A DNA stretch of 51,962 nt from positions 1 to 51,962 of the forward strand of contig JAHHHQ010000076.1 of assembly GCA_019359285.1 (NCBI GenBank), written 5' to 3'. The notes under the pieces are model-generated. The model made no database searches and was not told the origin of the DNA. It worked only from the letters and a program-made list of their open reading frames with translations. The first letter of the stretch is position 1; every line of letters begins with the position of its first letter. Source of the stretch: Nodosilinea sp. WJT8-NPBG4. GTDB lineage: Bacteria > Cyanobacteriota > Cyanobacteriia > Phormidesmidales > Phormidesmidaceae. The position numbers were made by a program, and so were the translations under genes. Positions 16,683 to 25,704 of the stretch are shown here, piece by piece.

Positions 16683-17802
16683 ACTCCTCCTGCCAAATGC
16701 GCACGGTGCCGTCCCATCCGGCGCTGACCAGAGTCTTGCCATTGGGGGCAAAATCTACTCCCCAAACCCAGCCCTCGTGGCCATGCAAAATAGATATCAG
16801 GCGACCCTGCTCCATGTTCCACAGACGAATGGTGCTGTCGTTGCTGGCGGTGGCTAGCATCTTGCCGTCAGGGTTAAAGGCGAGACTGTTGACCGGGGCC
16901 GGGTGAGCCTTGAAACAGGTGGTCTGGCGACCGCTGTTGAGTTTCCAAAAGCGCACTGTGCAGTCGGCGCTGGCGCTGGCCAGCAGCCAGTTGTTGGGGC
17001 TAGCCGCCACCGCCAGCACTTCGCCGGTGTGCCCTGTAAGCACGTGGTTGCGCCCCTTACCTTGAATGCGATACAGGCGAATGGTTTGGTCTTGGCTGCC
17101 GCTAATCAGCGTGGTGCCATCGTGGCTAACGGCAATGGAGCGCACCCAGTGAGTATGGCCATTGAACTGATGCACGAGCGTGCGATCGCTCAGTCGCCAA
17201 ACGCAAATCTTGTGATCTTGGCCGCCGCTAAATAGGTACTTGCCGTCGGGGCTAAAGGCGACAGCCCGCACCCAGTTGGTATGCCCCTCCATCTGACCCC
17301 AGGATTCTCCAGTGGTGAAATCCCACAGTCGAATGGTGTTGTCGTTGCTGACGCTGGCAAAGCAGGTGCGATCGGGGCTCACGGTGACAGCCCGCACCCA
17401 GGCCCGATGGTTGTCGATCACCCGCATGGTGTGGCCCGTGGCCAGGTTCCACACCCGCACGGTTTTGTCGCCGCTGCCGCTGACGATAAAGTTGCCGTCG
17501 GCGCTAACGACTACCGATCGCACCCAGCTGCTGTGACCCGTGAGCACCCGAGTACAAACCCATTTGGTGGCCCGGCGTGTTGGCACAGCGGTCGGGCCCC
17601 GGTCAAGGGCAGTGGCCATATCCACCAGTTCAAAGGCAGAGGGATCGCCATCCGGATCGCCCTGGGAAAGAGAGTCAGGAGACTGGGGGGGCATGGCAAG
17701 GGTACGCATCGGCATAGAGCTCAATCGGTCGTTGACGACAGCAAACATAGGCGCAGCTGGCCCCAGCCCGCAAATCACTGTCCAACTACACCCTGACAGC
17801 AT
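16681..17802 (-). CDS. WD40-repeat protein, one seven-blade beta-propeller
   Basis: 373 residues. After about 80 low-complexity residues come seven WD40 units. Each starts with a GH-type dipeptide (LTGHSSWVRS, IDNHRAWVRA, MEGHTNWVRA, FNGHTHWVRS, LTGHTGEVLA, FKAHPAPVNS, LHGHEGWVWG) and ends with a WD-like VWN, LWD, VWR, LYR, FWK, LWN and IWQ. Seven units give one complete propeller, a protein-binding scaffold. The partner is unknown and no kinase or caspase domain is attached, unlike many cyanobacterial WD40 proteins. An N-terminal hydrophobic stretch (MLSGCSWTVICGLG) might be a weak membrane signal. TGA stop. Confidence 0.93.
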   Translation of the reverse strand: MLSGCSWTVICGLGPAAPMFAVVNDRLSSMPMRTLAMPPQSPDSLSQGDPDGDPSAFELVDMATALDRGPTAVPTRRATKWVCTRVLTGHSSWVRSVVVSADGNFIVSGSGDKTVRVWNLATGHTMRVIDNHRAWVRAVTVSPDRTCFASVSNDNTIRLWDFTTGESWGQMEGHTNWVRAVAFSPDGKYLFSGGQDHKICVWRLSDRTLVHQFNGHTHWVRSIAVSHDGTTLISGSQDQTIRLYRIQGKGRNHVLTGHTGEVLAVAASPNNWLLASASADCTVRFWKLNSGRQTTCFKAHPAPVNSLAFNPDGKMLATASNDSTIRLWNMEQGRLISILHGHEGWVWGVDFAPNGKTLVSAGWDGTVRIWQEE

Positions 17803-17889
17803 CCTATTCCGAAATATTACTTAACATGAGGCTTGAGCGAATCTGTCTACCGCTCTGTTTTTTGAAGTCGCCATCTTAAACCGTCAAGG

Positions 17890-19107
17890 TCAGGCAATGC
17901 TGCCGCGCTTGCGAGCTTCTTTATAGGAGGTGCCGACATTCTTAAGCCCGGCGCGAATCATTTCTTGCTCAAGCAGGGCAAAGAATCGGCTGCGATCGCC
18001 CCCTTTAACCACCGCCTGATTGTGCGCTTCCGCCAGCGTCACCGGATATCCATACCCTTTCTGCACCTGAGTTAGCACCATCCTGAGCGCCATTTCACAG
18101 AGCGCTTCATCTGCCATCACCCATTGGGGCACTTCCACCCGCGCCACCTCAGGGCCAACATTGAGGTAGCAGAAGTACACCCGATGATCGCCGTACAAAT
18201 CCAAAATGCTGGCGGTGCTGCGCCAGAAAGGGCTGCGTTCCCCAGGCGCTAGTTCTGTTGCCCAAAACGTTGCATCCCGCAGCGGCAAAAACCGACCGCA
18301 GGGGGCCCGGTCGGCCGGGCTGCCCTCGTCACTACTGCAATGGGTTTGGCAGTCGGGCTGAAGGAACGGGCAGGCCGCAAACCGCAAAAAGTTCATCGCT
18401 TCGCCGCTGCGGCTGGCGCTGAGGTAGCCCACTAGGGGAATGTTCTGCCGCCGCAGCCGCTCCCACGAGTCGAGGATGGGGGGGAGGATGCGATCGCGCG
18501 CTTCCCCCGGCAGCGCCTCCAAAAACCAGTAGATCAGCGACCCATCTACCAGGGCCAGCACGGGCACTCTCGTCGCCTTGGGGTTGGCTTCAACCAGGCT
18601 GTGGTGAACGGCTTCCCCCACTTCGGCCAGCACCACGGCCTCGGCGACGGTGCGACGATGGCCCATCCATTCTTCGGTGCTGATGCCCCACTGGCGCGAC
18701 AGGTAGAGATCTTCGGCCCGATACACCACCTCAGGCAGGCTGTCGAGCAACGGGAATCGGCTCTGGCCATAGTGAAGCACGACGCGGCCCACGTTGATCA
18801 AATAGCAGTAGGCGATCTCATGGTGGCTGGGGGAAATTTGTGAGCCGTCGGTGGCGATGACGGTATGGGCCTCAGGGGCAGAGGTGATGGCGGTGCGAAC
18901 GGTGAGAGCTTCGGTGGGCTGAGCAGCGGTGAAGGGGGCGCGATCGCCCCAAACTTCGGCCTGGGCGACCAGATCGGGCTGGCGGGTGGCGGCGATCGCC
19001 AACAGCTGACGGGCTGCTGTTATGCGCTCCTGGGCGGCAGCCGCCTCCTGGCTCAGGTGCTGGCTAATGCCCTGCATCTGCCGGGCCAGCTTCATCAGGT
19101 CGAGCAT
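17890..19107 (-). CDS. nurA: NurA-domain nuclease
   Basis: 405 residues. The NurA signature VIATDGSQISPSHH (about residue 85) supplies a catalytic Asp in an RNase H-like fold; a second acidic motif is LALVDGSLIYWFLEALPG. An N-terminal coiled-coil precedes the domain (about 5-45), and the C-terminus has MVLTQVQKGYGYPVTLAEAHNQAVVKG, as in bacterial NurA proteins. NurA is a 5'-3' nuclease that in archaea works with the HerA ATPase in DNA end resection. No herA is adjacent here. Divergent from amiC. TGA stop. Confidence 0.88.
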   Translation of the reverse strand: MLDLMKLARQMQGISQHLSQEAAAAQERITAARQLLAIAATRQPDLVAQAEVWGDRAPFTAAQPTEALTVRTAITSAPEAHTVIATDGSQISPSHHEIAYCYLINVGRVVLHYGQSRFPLLDSLPEVVYRAEDLYLSRQWGISTEEWMGHRRTVAEAVVLAEVGEAVHHSLVEANPKATRVPVLALVDGSLIYWFLEALPGEARDRILPPILDSWERLRRQNIPLVGYLSASRSGEAMNFLRFAACPFLQPDCQTHCSSDEGSPADRAPCGRFLPLRDATFWATELAPGERSPFWRSTASILDLYGDHRVYFCYLNVGPEVARVEVPQWVMADEALCEMALRMVLTQVQKGYGYPVTLAEAHNQAVVKGGDRSRFFALLEQEMIRAGLKNVGTSYKEARKRGSIA

Positions 19108-19247
19108 GGCAGAGTCAATTTGGTACGCTCATACTAACATCCCCTTTCAGCATTTTTTGCTAGAACCTGTGCCCTACGGATGTCACTTTGGTTCTCATCG
19201 TTATACTGTCGGGTGGCTTAGGTCTTGGTCGTGTTCTGGTCGTGCTT

Positions 19248-20801
19248 ATGGAGTCAAGATGGCTCACCTTAGGAGCGTTAGCAACTCTGGGTGCCCTAGT
19301 TGTGGCTGCTCCCGCTAGGGCTGCAACCCTGCAATATTGGTGGTTTGATGCTCAAACCAACCAGCTGGTGTTCACCACCGACAGCCAGGTACAGCCTCGG
19401 GCTCAGCTGCTGGTTAACCCCACCCGCATCGTGGTTGACTTGCCTAACACCCAGATGGGCAGCACCAACGCTAGCCAGTCCGTTGGCGGTGCCGTGCGGG
19501 AAGTGCGGGCCGGTCAGTTCGATCGCCAAACCACTCGCCTAGTCATTGAGCTGGCACCCGGCTACAGCCTGAACCCTCAAGATGTGCGGGTTCAAGGGGT
19601 TCGCCCCAACCAGTGGGCAGTGCAATTGCCCACCCTCAACCAGGGAGCAGCGCCTGCCTCGGGGGCTCTACCGCCCCCAACCGCCACCGCCAATCGGGTG
19701 CAGGGCAACACCGGCACCGGCGCTGGCTCCATTCTCAGCGGCGTGGTCACCACCGGCGATGGCTTCCTAATTCGGCTCAGCGGCACTTCGCCCACCCCCA
19801 CGGTGCAAATTACCAGCGACGATGCCGACAACCGCTTCGCCATTATCGATCTGCCCAATACCGCTGTAGCGGGCAACCTGCGTCCTGACGACCTGCCCAA
19901 CTACCGCTACAGCATCATCGCCTGGGATGTTGCCCAGCAGCCCACCAATCCCCCCTCTACCCGCATTACCCTCAGGCTCTCTCCCACCAGTCCAGACTGG
20001 CGCGCCCTGCGCAACAACAGCGGCGTGATTGTGCTGCCCCCCAGCGGCGTCCCCCTCAGCAGTATTGCCGACGAACCGGCCCCCCTAGCGGCGGCTCCCG
20101 TGAGGCCGCCCCAGGCCCAGACACCCCAAGCTCAGACGCCCCCGCCCCAGGCCCAAACACCACCCAGTCCCACACCATCCAGGCCTATACAGTCCAGTCC
20201 CACACCGCCGCCTACGCGCTCCGCAGAGCCACCTTCCCTGCCCTCAGCGCTAAGCGGCCGAGTGGTAGTAGCTATCGACCCCGGTCACGGTGGGCGTGAT
20301 CCTGGGGCAGTGGGCATTGGCGGTCTGCAGGAAAAGCAGGTGATTTTCCCTATCTCCCTACGGGTAGCTGAGCTGCTCGAAAGCCGGGGAGTTGTTGTAG
20401 TGATGACCCGGCGCGAGGACATTGCCGTCGATTTGCAGGCCCGAGCCGACATTGCCAACCGTGCCCAGGCCAATCTGTTTGTCAGCATTCACGCCAATGC
20501 CATCAGTATGAGCCGCCCCGATGTCAACGGCATTGAGTCGTACTATTCCTCAGAAAGTGGGCGTCGGTTAGCGGCTACCCTACAGGCCAGCATGCTAGCG
20601 GCAACGGGCATGCGCGATCGCGGCGTGAAACAAGCCCGCTTTGCCGTGCTGCGCCAGTCCACCATGCCCGCCACCCTGCTCGAAGTTGGGTTTGTCACTG
20701 GCGCTCAGGATGCTCCCCGTTTGGCTGACCCTGCCTGGCGCGAGTCTATGGCGCAGGCGATCGCCAGCGGCATTCTGCAATACATCCAGCAGGGGCTGTA
20801 G
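19248..20801 (+). CDS. amiC: N-acetylmuramoyl-L-alanine amidase with AMIN domains (AmiC type)
   Basis: About 517 residues from ATG 19248; an upstream TTG in frame would only lengthen the leader. A signal peptide ends near PARAA. Two AMIN modules follow (LQYWWFDAQTNQLVF..., and a second around GFLIRLSGTSPTPTVQI), then a Pro/Gln/Thr-rich linker (about 275-330). The Amidase_3 domain has Zn ligands in AIDPGHGGRDPG, the Glu of GLQEK and SIHANA, and the catalytic Glu in LLEVGFVTG. It cleaves the peptide stem from peptidoglycan during cell separation and septal pore formation in filamentous cyanobacteria (family knowledge). The next gene starts 6 bases after its stop. Confidence 0.93.
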   Translation: MESRWLTLGALATLGALVVAAPARAATLQYWWFDAQTNQLVFTTDSQVQPRAQLLVNPTRIVVDLPNTQMGSTNASQSVGGAVREVRAGQFDRQTTRLVIELAPGYSLNPQDVRVQGVRPNQWAVQLPTLNQGAAPASGALPPPTATANRVQGNTGTGAGSILSGVVTTGDGFLIRLSGTSPTPTVQITSDDADNRFAIIDLPNTAVAGNLRPDDLPNYRYSIIAWDVAQQPTNPPSTRITLRLSPTSPDWRALRNNSGVIVLPPSGVPLSSIADEPAPLAAAPVRPPQAQTPQAQTPPPQAQTPPSPTPSRPIQSSPTPPPTRSAEPPSLPSALSGRVVVAIDPGHGGRDPGAVGIGGLQEKQVIFPISLRVAELLESRGVVVVMTRREDIAVDLQARADIANRAQANLFVSIHANAISMSRPDVNGIESYYSSESGRRLAATLQASMLAATGMRDRGVKQARFAVLRQSTMPATLLEVGFVTGAQDAPRLADPAWRESMAQAIASGILQYIQQGL

Positions 20802-20807
20802 CAGCAA

Positions 20808-21608
20808 ATGGCCTACTGGTTCGCCGGGCAGCTCTGCGAGGGCACCGATCTTGCCCTTGCCGTCAATGACCCTGCCCTGCTCTACGGAGCCACGGTGTTT
20901 ACCACACTGCGAGTTTATGGCCAGAGCCTTGAGCATCCCCTCACCCACTGGGCCGCCCACCAGCAGCGTTTAGTTCATGCCCTGACCGATTTTGGATGGG
21001 ACAGCCCCGACTGGGGCCGGGTGCGGCAAGGAGCCGAGGAATTATTAGAGGAGTATCCTATTCTGCGAATCACCTGCTTCCCCGACGGTCGCGAGCTGGT
21101 AACTGGGCGCAGTTTGCCCCAAGACTTAGAAACAATGCAGACCCAGGGCATTGCCGCCTGGGTAGCGAGGGGTGAGATGTATAGGCGATCGCAGCCTGCT
21201 TACAAAACCGGCAACTACCTGGGGTCTTGGCTAGCCCTACAGGCCGCCCAGCACCACGGTGCGCGCGAAGCGATCCTGATAAATGCTCAAGGTCAATGGC
21301 TGGAGACCAGCACCGGCAACCTTTGGGGCTGGGCCAATGGTCAATGGCATACTCCCAGCTTGGGGACGGGCCTGCTGCCAGGAATCGTGCGTGCTCACCT
21401 GATTGAACATTTGAGGCAGCAAGGGGAGCAAGTCAATCAGTCTCCCTGGCCGCCGGGGGTGATTCAGCGCTTTGAGGTGTTGGCCTATAGCAACTCGGGG
21501 GTGCAGATAGTACCTATTCACACAGTTTTGGGCGATCGCAGTAGACTAAAGGTTAACCCCAATCACCCGGCCCTAGAGGCTTTGCGGGTTGCATTCGAAG
21601 AAAATTAA
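20808..21608 (+). CDS. pabC: Class IV aminotransferase-fold enzyme, likely aminodeoxychorismate lyase
   Basis: 266 residues. The PLP lysine is in PAYKTGNYLGSW, the downstream ETSTGNLW motif binds the cofactor, and GTGLLPGIVRAHLIE is the third family signature. The N-terminal VNDPALLYGATVFTTLRV is the usual start of the fold. Size and motifs fit 4-amino-4-deoxychorismate lyase, which yields p-aminobenzoate for folate. Branched-chain or D-amino-acid aminotransferase cannot be excluded by eye. It begins 6 bases after amiC, so the two are probably co-transcribed although functionally unrelated. Confidence 0.83.
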   Translation: MAYWFAGQLCEGTDLALAVNDPALLYGATVFTTLRVYGQSLEHPLTHWAAHQQRLVHALTDFGWDSPDWGRVRQGAEELLEEYPILRITCFPDGRELVTGRSLPQDLETMQTQGIAAWVARGEMYRRSQPAYKTGNYLGSWLALQAAQHHGAREAILINAQGQWLETSTGNLWGWANGQWHTPSLGTGLLPGIVRAHLIEHLRQQGEQVNQSPWPPGVIQRFEVLAYSNSGVQIVPIHTVLGDRSRLKVNPNHPALEALRVAFEEN

Positions 21609-21774
21609 CCCCTATTCCAATTATCGATTAGCCCATTCTGACAGATGACGTTAACATAAGTTAATAACTCTCTAATCCTTACGGCCTACTCAAAAATTGG
21701 CCCCAAGCAAGTTTCATTAGAAACGGTTTCCAAGCAACAGTTCATCCCAAGAAGTAAGTGGAGGCATTAGCCCG

Positions 21775-23616
21775 GTGAACAAACGGTGGAGAAATGCAGG
21801 TCTATATGCCCTGCTGGTCGTTGTAGTCATTGCCCTGGCGACCGCAATCTTTGACGGTTCTGGCCCCGAAACCCAGACCTGGCGCTACAGCAAGTTTTTA
21901 GACGCGGTGCAAAATAACCAGATCGAGCGCGTCAATATCAGCGCCGATCGCACCCGCGCCCGCTTCACAGACCCTGAGGGTAACGGTCAGATCATTGTTA
22001 ACCTGCCCAACGACCAGGAGCTGATCAGCACCCTGGAAACCAACAATGTCGACATCGTCGTCATGCCCCAGAGCGACGATAGCGTCTGGGTTCGCGCCTT
22101 TAGTACTCTGCTGATTCCCATCCTGCTGCTGGGGGTGCTGTTCTTTGTGCTGCGCCGTGCCCAGAGTGGCCCTGGCAACCAAGCCATGAACTTTGGCAAG
22201 TCCAAGGCTCGCGTGCAGATGGAGCCTCAGACTCAGGTCACCTTCGGCGATGTAGCGGGCATTGAGCAAGCCAAGCTAGAACTCACCGAAGTCGTCGACT
22301 TCCTCAAGAATGCCGATCGCTTCACCGCTGTCGGTGCCAAGATTCCCAAGGGTGTGCTGCTAGTCGGCCCTCCTGGTACCGGTAAAACTCTGCTGGCCAA
22401 GGCCGTAGCGGGCGAAGCGGGCGTGCCATTCTTCTCCATCTCCGGTTCTGAGTTCGTTGAAATGTTCGTCGGCGTGGGTGCTTCCCGCGTGCGCGATTTG
22501 TTCGAGCAGGCCAAGGCCAACGCTCCTTGCATCGTGTTTATCGACGAGATTGACGCCGTCGGTCGTCAGCGCGGCGCAGGCCTCGGCGGCGGCAACGACG
22601 AGCGTGAGCAAACCCTCAACCAGCTGCTCACCGAGATGGATGGTTTCGAGGGCAACACCGGCATCATTATCATTGCCGCTACCAACCGTCCTGACGTGCT
22701 CGATGCGGCCCTGCTGCGCCCCGGTCGTTTCGACCGCCAGGTTGTTGTGGACCGCCCCGACTACGCTGGTCGCCTCGAAATTCTCAACGTTCACGCTCGC
22801 GGCAAGACCTTCTCTAAGGATGTCGATCTGCAAAAGATTGCCCGTCGTACCCCCGGCTTTACCGGAGCCGACCTGTCGAACCTGCTGAACGAGGCCGCTA
22901 TTCTCGCCGCCCGCCGCAACCTCACCGAAATTTCGATGGATGAGGTCAACGATGCGATCGATCGCGTCCTGGCTGGCCCCGAGAAAAAAGACCGCGTCAT
23001 GAGCGAAAAGCGTAAGGAGCTGGTCGCTTACCACGAAGCCGGTCATGCCCTAGTTGGTGCCCTCATGCCCGACTACGACCCCGTACAAAAAATCAGCATC
23101 ATTCCCCGCGGCCGTGCCGGTGGTCTGACCTGGTTTACCCCTAGCGAAGATCGTCTAGAGTCGGGCCTTTACTCTCGCTCTTACCTACAAAACCAGATGG
23201 CCGTAGCCCTCGGTGGCCGCATCGCTGAAGAGATCATCTTTGGCGAAGAGGAAGTCACCACTGGTGCTTCCAACGACCTTCAGCAGGTGGCTCGCGTTGC
23301 CCGTCAGATGGTGACTCGCTTCGGCATGAGCGACAAGCTCGGCCCCGTCGCCCTCGGTCGTCAGCAGGGCAACATGTTCCTGGGCCGCGACATCGCTGCC
23401 GAGCGTGATTTCTCTGAGGAGACCGCCGCTACCATCGACTCCGAAGTGCGGGGTCTGGTAGACCAAGCCTACACCCGCGCCAAGCAGGTGCTCACCAACA
23501 ACCGCCACGTGCTCGACCAACTGGCCACCATGTTAGTGGACAAAGAAACTGTCGATTCTGAAGAGCTTCAGCAGTTGCTTGCTACCAACGACGTCAGCAT
23601 GGCTTCGATCGTCTAA
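21775..23616 (+). CDS. ftsH: ATP-dependent zinc metalloprotease FtsH
   Basis: Membrane AAA+ protease; in cyanobacteria FtsH hexamers degrade photodamaged D1 and other membrane proteins. 613 residues, GTG start with GTGGAGG 8-14 bases upstream. Two transmembrane helices (about 8-25 and 107-125) flank a lumenal or periplasmic loop. Walker A GPPGTGKT is at 198-205, Walker B is IVFIDEIDAVG, and the second region of homology is ATNRPDVLDAALLRPGRFD. The zinc site is HEAGH at 420-424 with a later Asp ligand. Closest in feel to the FtsH2/FtsH3 thylakoid type. A leader of about 165 bases without other genes precedes it, and a strong terminator follows. Confidence 0.97.
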   Translation: MNKRWRNAGLYALLVVVVIALATAIFDGSGPETQTWRYSKFLDAVQNNQIERVNISADRTRARFTDPEGNGQIIVNLPNDQELISTLETNNVDIVVMPQSDDSVWVRAFSTLLIPILLLGVLFFVLRRAQSGPGNQAMNFGKSKARVQMEPQTQVTFGDVAGIEQAKLELTEVVDFLKNADRFTAVGAKIPKGVLLVGPPGTGKTLLAKAVAGEAGVPFFSISGSEFVEMFVGVGASRVRDLFEQAKANAPCIVFIDEIDAVGRQRGAGLGGGNDEREQTLNQLLTEMDGFEGNTGIIIIAATNRPDVLDAALLRPGRFDRQVVVDRPDYAGRLEILNVHARGKTFSKDVDLQKIARRTPGFTGADLSNLLNEAAILAARRNLTEISMDEVNDAIDRVLAGPEKKDRVMSEKRKELVAYHEAGHALVGALMPDYDPVQKISIIPRGRAGGLTWFTPSEDRLESGLYSRSYLQNQMAVALGGRIAEEIIFGEEEVTTGASNDLQQVARVARQMVTRFGMSDKLGPVALGRQQGNMFLGRDIAAERDFSEETAATIDSEVRGLVDQAYTRAKQVLTNNRHVLDQLATMLVDKETVDSEELQQLLATNDVSMASIV

Positions 23617-23642
23617 CTCACGCTGAGTCTATTAACTGAATA

Positions 23643-23679
23643 GAAAAGGGGATGTCCACTAGGGCGTCCCCTTTTTTTG
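23643..23679 (+). terminator. Intrinsic terminator after ftsH
   Basis: The GGGGATG/CGTCCCC stem with flanking A/T pairs and a run of seven T lies about 30 bases after the ftsH stop. Confidence 0.88.
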
Positions 23680-23837
23680 TGAGCATCCATCGCTAGGCAG
23701 GATGCCAATACGTTTGCCGATCGCTGGGGCCTGTGTAACGCTTTGCAAGCAATGCTGGGCAAACCGTTAGAAATCATCGACGCAAATGAGCCTAAGGGCT
23801 AGGGTTGTCGTTGTTTTATAGAGCCACAGGCCGCGAG

Positions 23838-24185
23838 ATGACCGTTCAACCTCGATCTTCTGCACCAACTATCATTCTCACCAACATCGAAACTGTCCCT
23901 GGCAAAACCATTACGCAACACATGGGCTTGGTACAGGGCAGTTCGGTTCGGGCCAAGCACATCGGCCGCGACATTGCTGCTGGACTCAAAAACATCATAG
24001 GCGGCGAGCTCAAGGGCTACACCGAACTGCTGCAAGAAGCCCGCGAAGAAGCCACCAACCGCATGGTGCAAGAGGCCCAAAAGCGAGGCGCGAACGCCAT
24101 TGTCAACGTCCGCTTCGCTACCGCATCGCTGACTCAGGGCGCAGCAGAACTGTTTGCCTACGGCACCGCCGTGCGAGTGGAATAG
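23838..24185 (+). CDS. YbjQ/DUF74 family protein
   Basis: About 115 residues from ATG 23838; a TTG 33 bases upstream is in frame but less likely. The sequence IILTNIETVPGKTITQHMGLVQGSSVRAKHIGRDI followed (in pieces) by GGELKGYTELLQEAREEA, AQKRGANAIVNVRF and AYGTAVRVE is the standard YbjQ (UPF0145) fold, which forms pentamers. Function is not established; a heavy-metal-binding label is common but weakly supported. A paralogue with a membrane anchor follows after 2 bases. Confidence 0.88.
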   Translation: MTVQPRSSAPTIILTNIETVPGKTITQHMGLVQGSSVRAKHIGRDIAAGLKNIIGGELKGYTELLQEAREEATNRMVQEAQKRGANAIVNVRFATASLTQGAAELFAYGTAVRVE

Positions 24186-24187
24186 CC

Positions 24188-24628
24188 ATGGATGAGCTAA
24201 TCGTTTTTGCGGTATTGCTAGGGATCGGATACTTTTTTGGTACCCGAACTGAAAAACAGCACTTTCGTGAGTTGCAGCAGCGAGAGCAGGCGATTCAAGG
24301 GTTAATGCTCAGCACTGCTGGAGCTAAAGTGTCTCTGCCAAAGGCACGTCAGGCGCAACTATTCACCGGTAGCGTGGTGATATCATCCGACTTTTTTAAG
24401 ACATTTATTGCAGGGGTATTGAATTTCTTTGGCGGACGCATCAAGGTTTACGAAAGCCTGCTTGAACGGGGCCGCCGCGAGGCCATATTGCGGATGGAAG
24501 AGTCGGCCCTGGCCTGGGGTGCAGACCAGGTGGTCAATATCCGCATTCAAACCGCTGAGCTGAGCGGCAACAACGGCAAGGGTGTTGTTGCCCTTGAGGT
24601 GATTGCCTATGGCACAGGCGTTCGCTAG
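24188..24628 (+). CDS. Membrane-anchored YbjQ-like protein
   Basis: 146 residues. An N-terminal transmembrane helix (LIVFAVLLGIGYFFGT) is followed by a short helix and a divergent YbjQ fold: AQLFTGSVVISSDFFKTFIAG, GGRIKVYESLLERGRREAILRM, GADQVVNIRI and VIAYGTGVR line up with the neighbouring soluble paralogue. It starts 2 bases after that gene, so the pair is an operon and may form a mixed oligomer at the membrane (inference). TAG stop, convergent with the manganese transporter gene. Confidence 0.83.
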   Translation: MDELIVFAVLLGIGYFFGTRTEKQHFRELQQREQAIQGLMLSTAGAKVSLPKARQAQLFTGSVVISSDFFKTFIAGVLNFFGGRIKVYESLLERGRREAILRMEESALAWGADQVVNIRIQTAELSGNNGKGVVALEVIAYGTGVR

Positions 24629-24663
24629 CCTGCCGGGCAAGCTGGCCTCACCGCTAGCTTGCC

Positions 24664-25287
24664 CTAAACCATTTCCGCGGCGGCAACTAGGCCAAAGATG
24701 ACAAATAGCAGCCCGCCAACGGTCGTTAGCCAGCGCTCTGAAATGCGTCCGGCGATGAGTTTGCCGCAGGCGACGGCGATCGCAGCACACACCGCATGGC
24801 CTAGGGTCGACCCCAGCACCACTCCCACCGGATGGTTAGCCGCTGCCAGGGCAATGGTGGCAAACTGGGTGCGATCGCCCCATTCAGCCACAAAAGTCAG
24901 GCTAAAAGATTGAATGAGCACAGCTTTGACCGACCATTTTTTGACCTCAGCCTCACTTTCTTCGACGGCCTCTAGTGCCTCGGCCTGCTCGTCGGCCAGG
25001 CTACCGCCTCCAACCATGCGGCTAGCGTCGTACAGCAGCTTGAGGCCAAATCCTAGAAAAAGGGATACGGTTAGCCCCTGAACGTAGTGCTCAGGAAAAA
25101 TAGTGACGGCCTGCCCAATCGCTACCGACAAAACTGTCATGACAAACAGCGCGGCTGTAGCCCCTAGAAATACCCAGCGACGGGGGTGCCGGGTGGCTAA
25201 AATCATGCTGATAAAAAAGGTTTTATCCCCTAACTCAGATAGGGTGATGAACAGTAAGCCAGCGGTAAATCCGGTCAGTGGGTGCAT
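24664..25287 (-). CDS. mnx: GDT1/TMEM165 (UPF0016) family manganese exporter
   Basis: 207 residues from ATG 25287, which has CCTGGAGACGAGC in front; longer in-frame starts run into the leader RNA. Six transmembrane helices in two homologous halves, each with the family's metal-binding signature: ELGDKTFF in helix 1 and EWGDRTQFATIALAA in helix 4. The central loop is acidic (EALEAVEESEAEVKK). Cyanobacterial members (Mnx) remove excess Mn2+ from the cytoplasm, probably into the thylakoid lumen for photosystem II. The yybP-ykoY Mn2+ riboswitch in its leader strongly supports manganese as substrate. TAG stop. Confidence 0.93.
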   Translation of the reverse strand: MHPLTGFTAGLLFITLSELGDKTFFISMILATRHPRRWVFLGATAALFVMTVLSVAIGQAVTIFPEHYVQGLTVSLFLGFGLKLLYDASRMVGGGSLADEQAEALEAVEESEAEVKKWSVKAVLIQSFSLTFVAEWGDRTQFATIALAAANHPVGVVLGSTLGHAVCAAIAVACGKLIAGRISERWLTTVGGLLFVIFGLVAAAEMV

Positions 25288-25369
25288 GCTCGTCTCCAGG
25301 ACTATTAGACCTGAGCGGGCATGATGGATGCTCACAAGAACTCCACCAAGCCCACGTCAGTTGTGGACT

Positions 25370-25500
25370 CAGTGAAGGTCTCGCTTGCGAATGCACAGTT
25401 CTAGTTAACGGCGCTAATTCGCCACCTGAACCAGGCTCATCGCCAGTATGTTGATTCAGGTGATTGGGTTAAAGACCCAAAGCTACTCCCCTTCATGACT
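25370..25500 (-). promoter_or_regulatory. yybP-ykoY manganese riboswitch
   Basis: On the minus strand the leader starts AAGGGGAGTAGCTTT, has the AATCAACATACT internal loop next to a CACCTGA/TCAGGTG stem, and ends GCGAGACCTTC. These are the conserved landmarks of the Mn2+-sensing yybP-ykoY class. It lies about 85 bases before the start of the UPF0016/Mnx gene, a known pairing. Mn2+ binding should switch expression on. Confidence 0.9.
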
Positions 25501-25704
25501 TAAACAATACCATGAGCAAAGGATTTGAACCTAATTAAAAATACTGATTGAAGCTATAAGAAATATACTTTCATTTCATAATTCAATCATTTTCGAGATA
25601 GCTCCATTTCATTTTTTATTCATTTTCTACGGTTTGCTATGTAGGTATTCCCTGGCATACTATATTTTTCTGACAGATAAAACTAGATTAAGTTGGTGGG
25701 TAAA

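Noticed and set aside
22360..23046. 228-codon minus-strand frame inside ftsH
   Set aside because: Antisense shadow of the AAA+ domain coding region with no domain features of its own.
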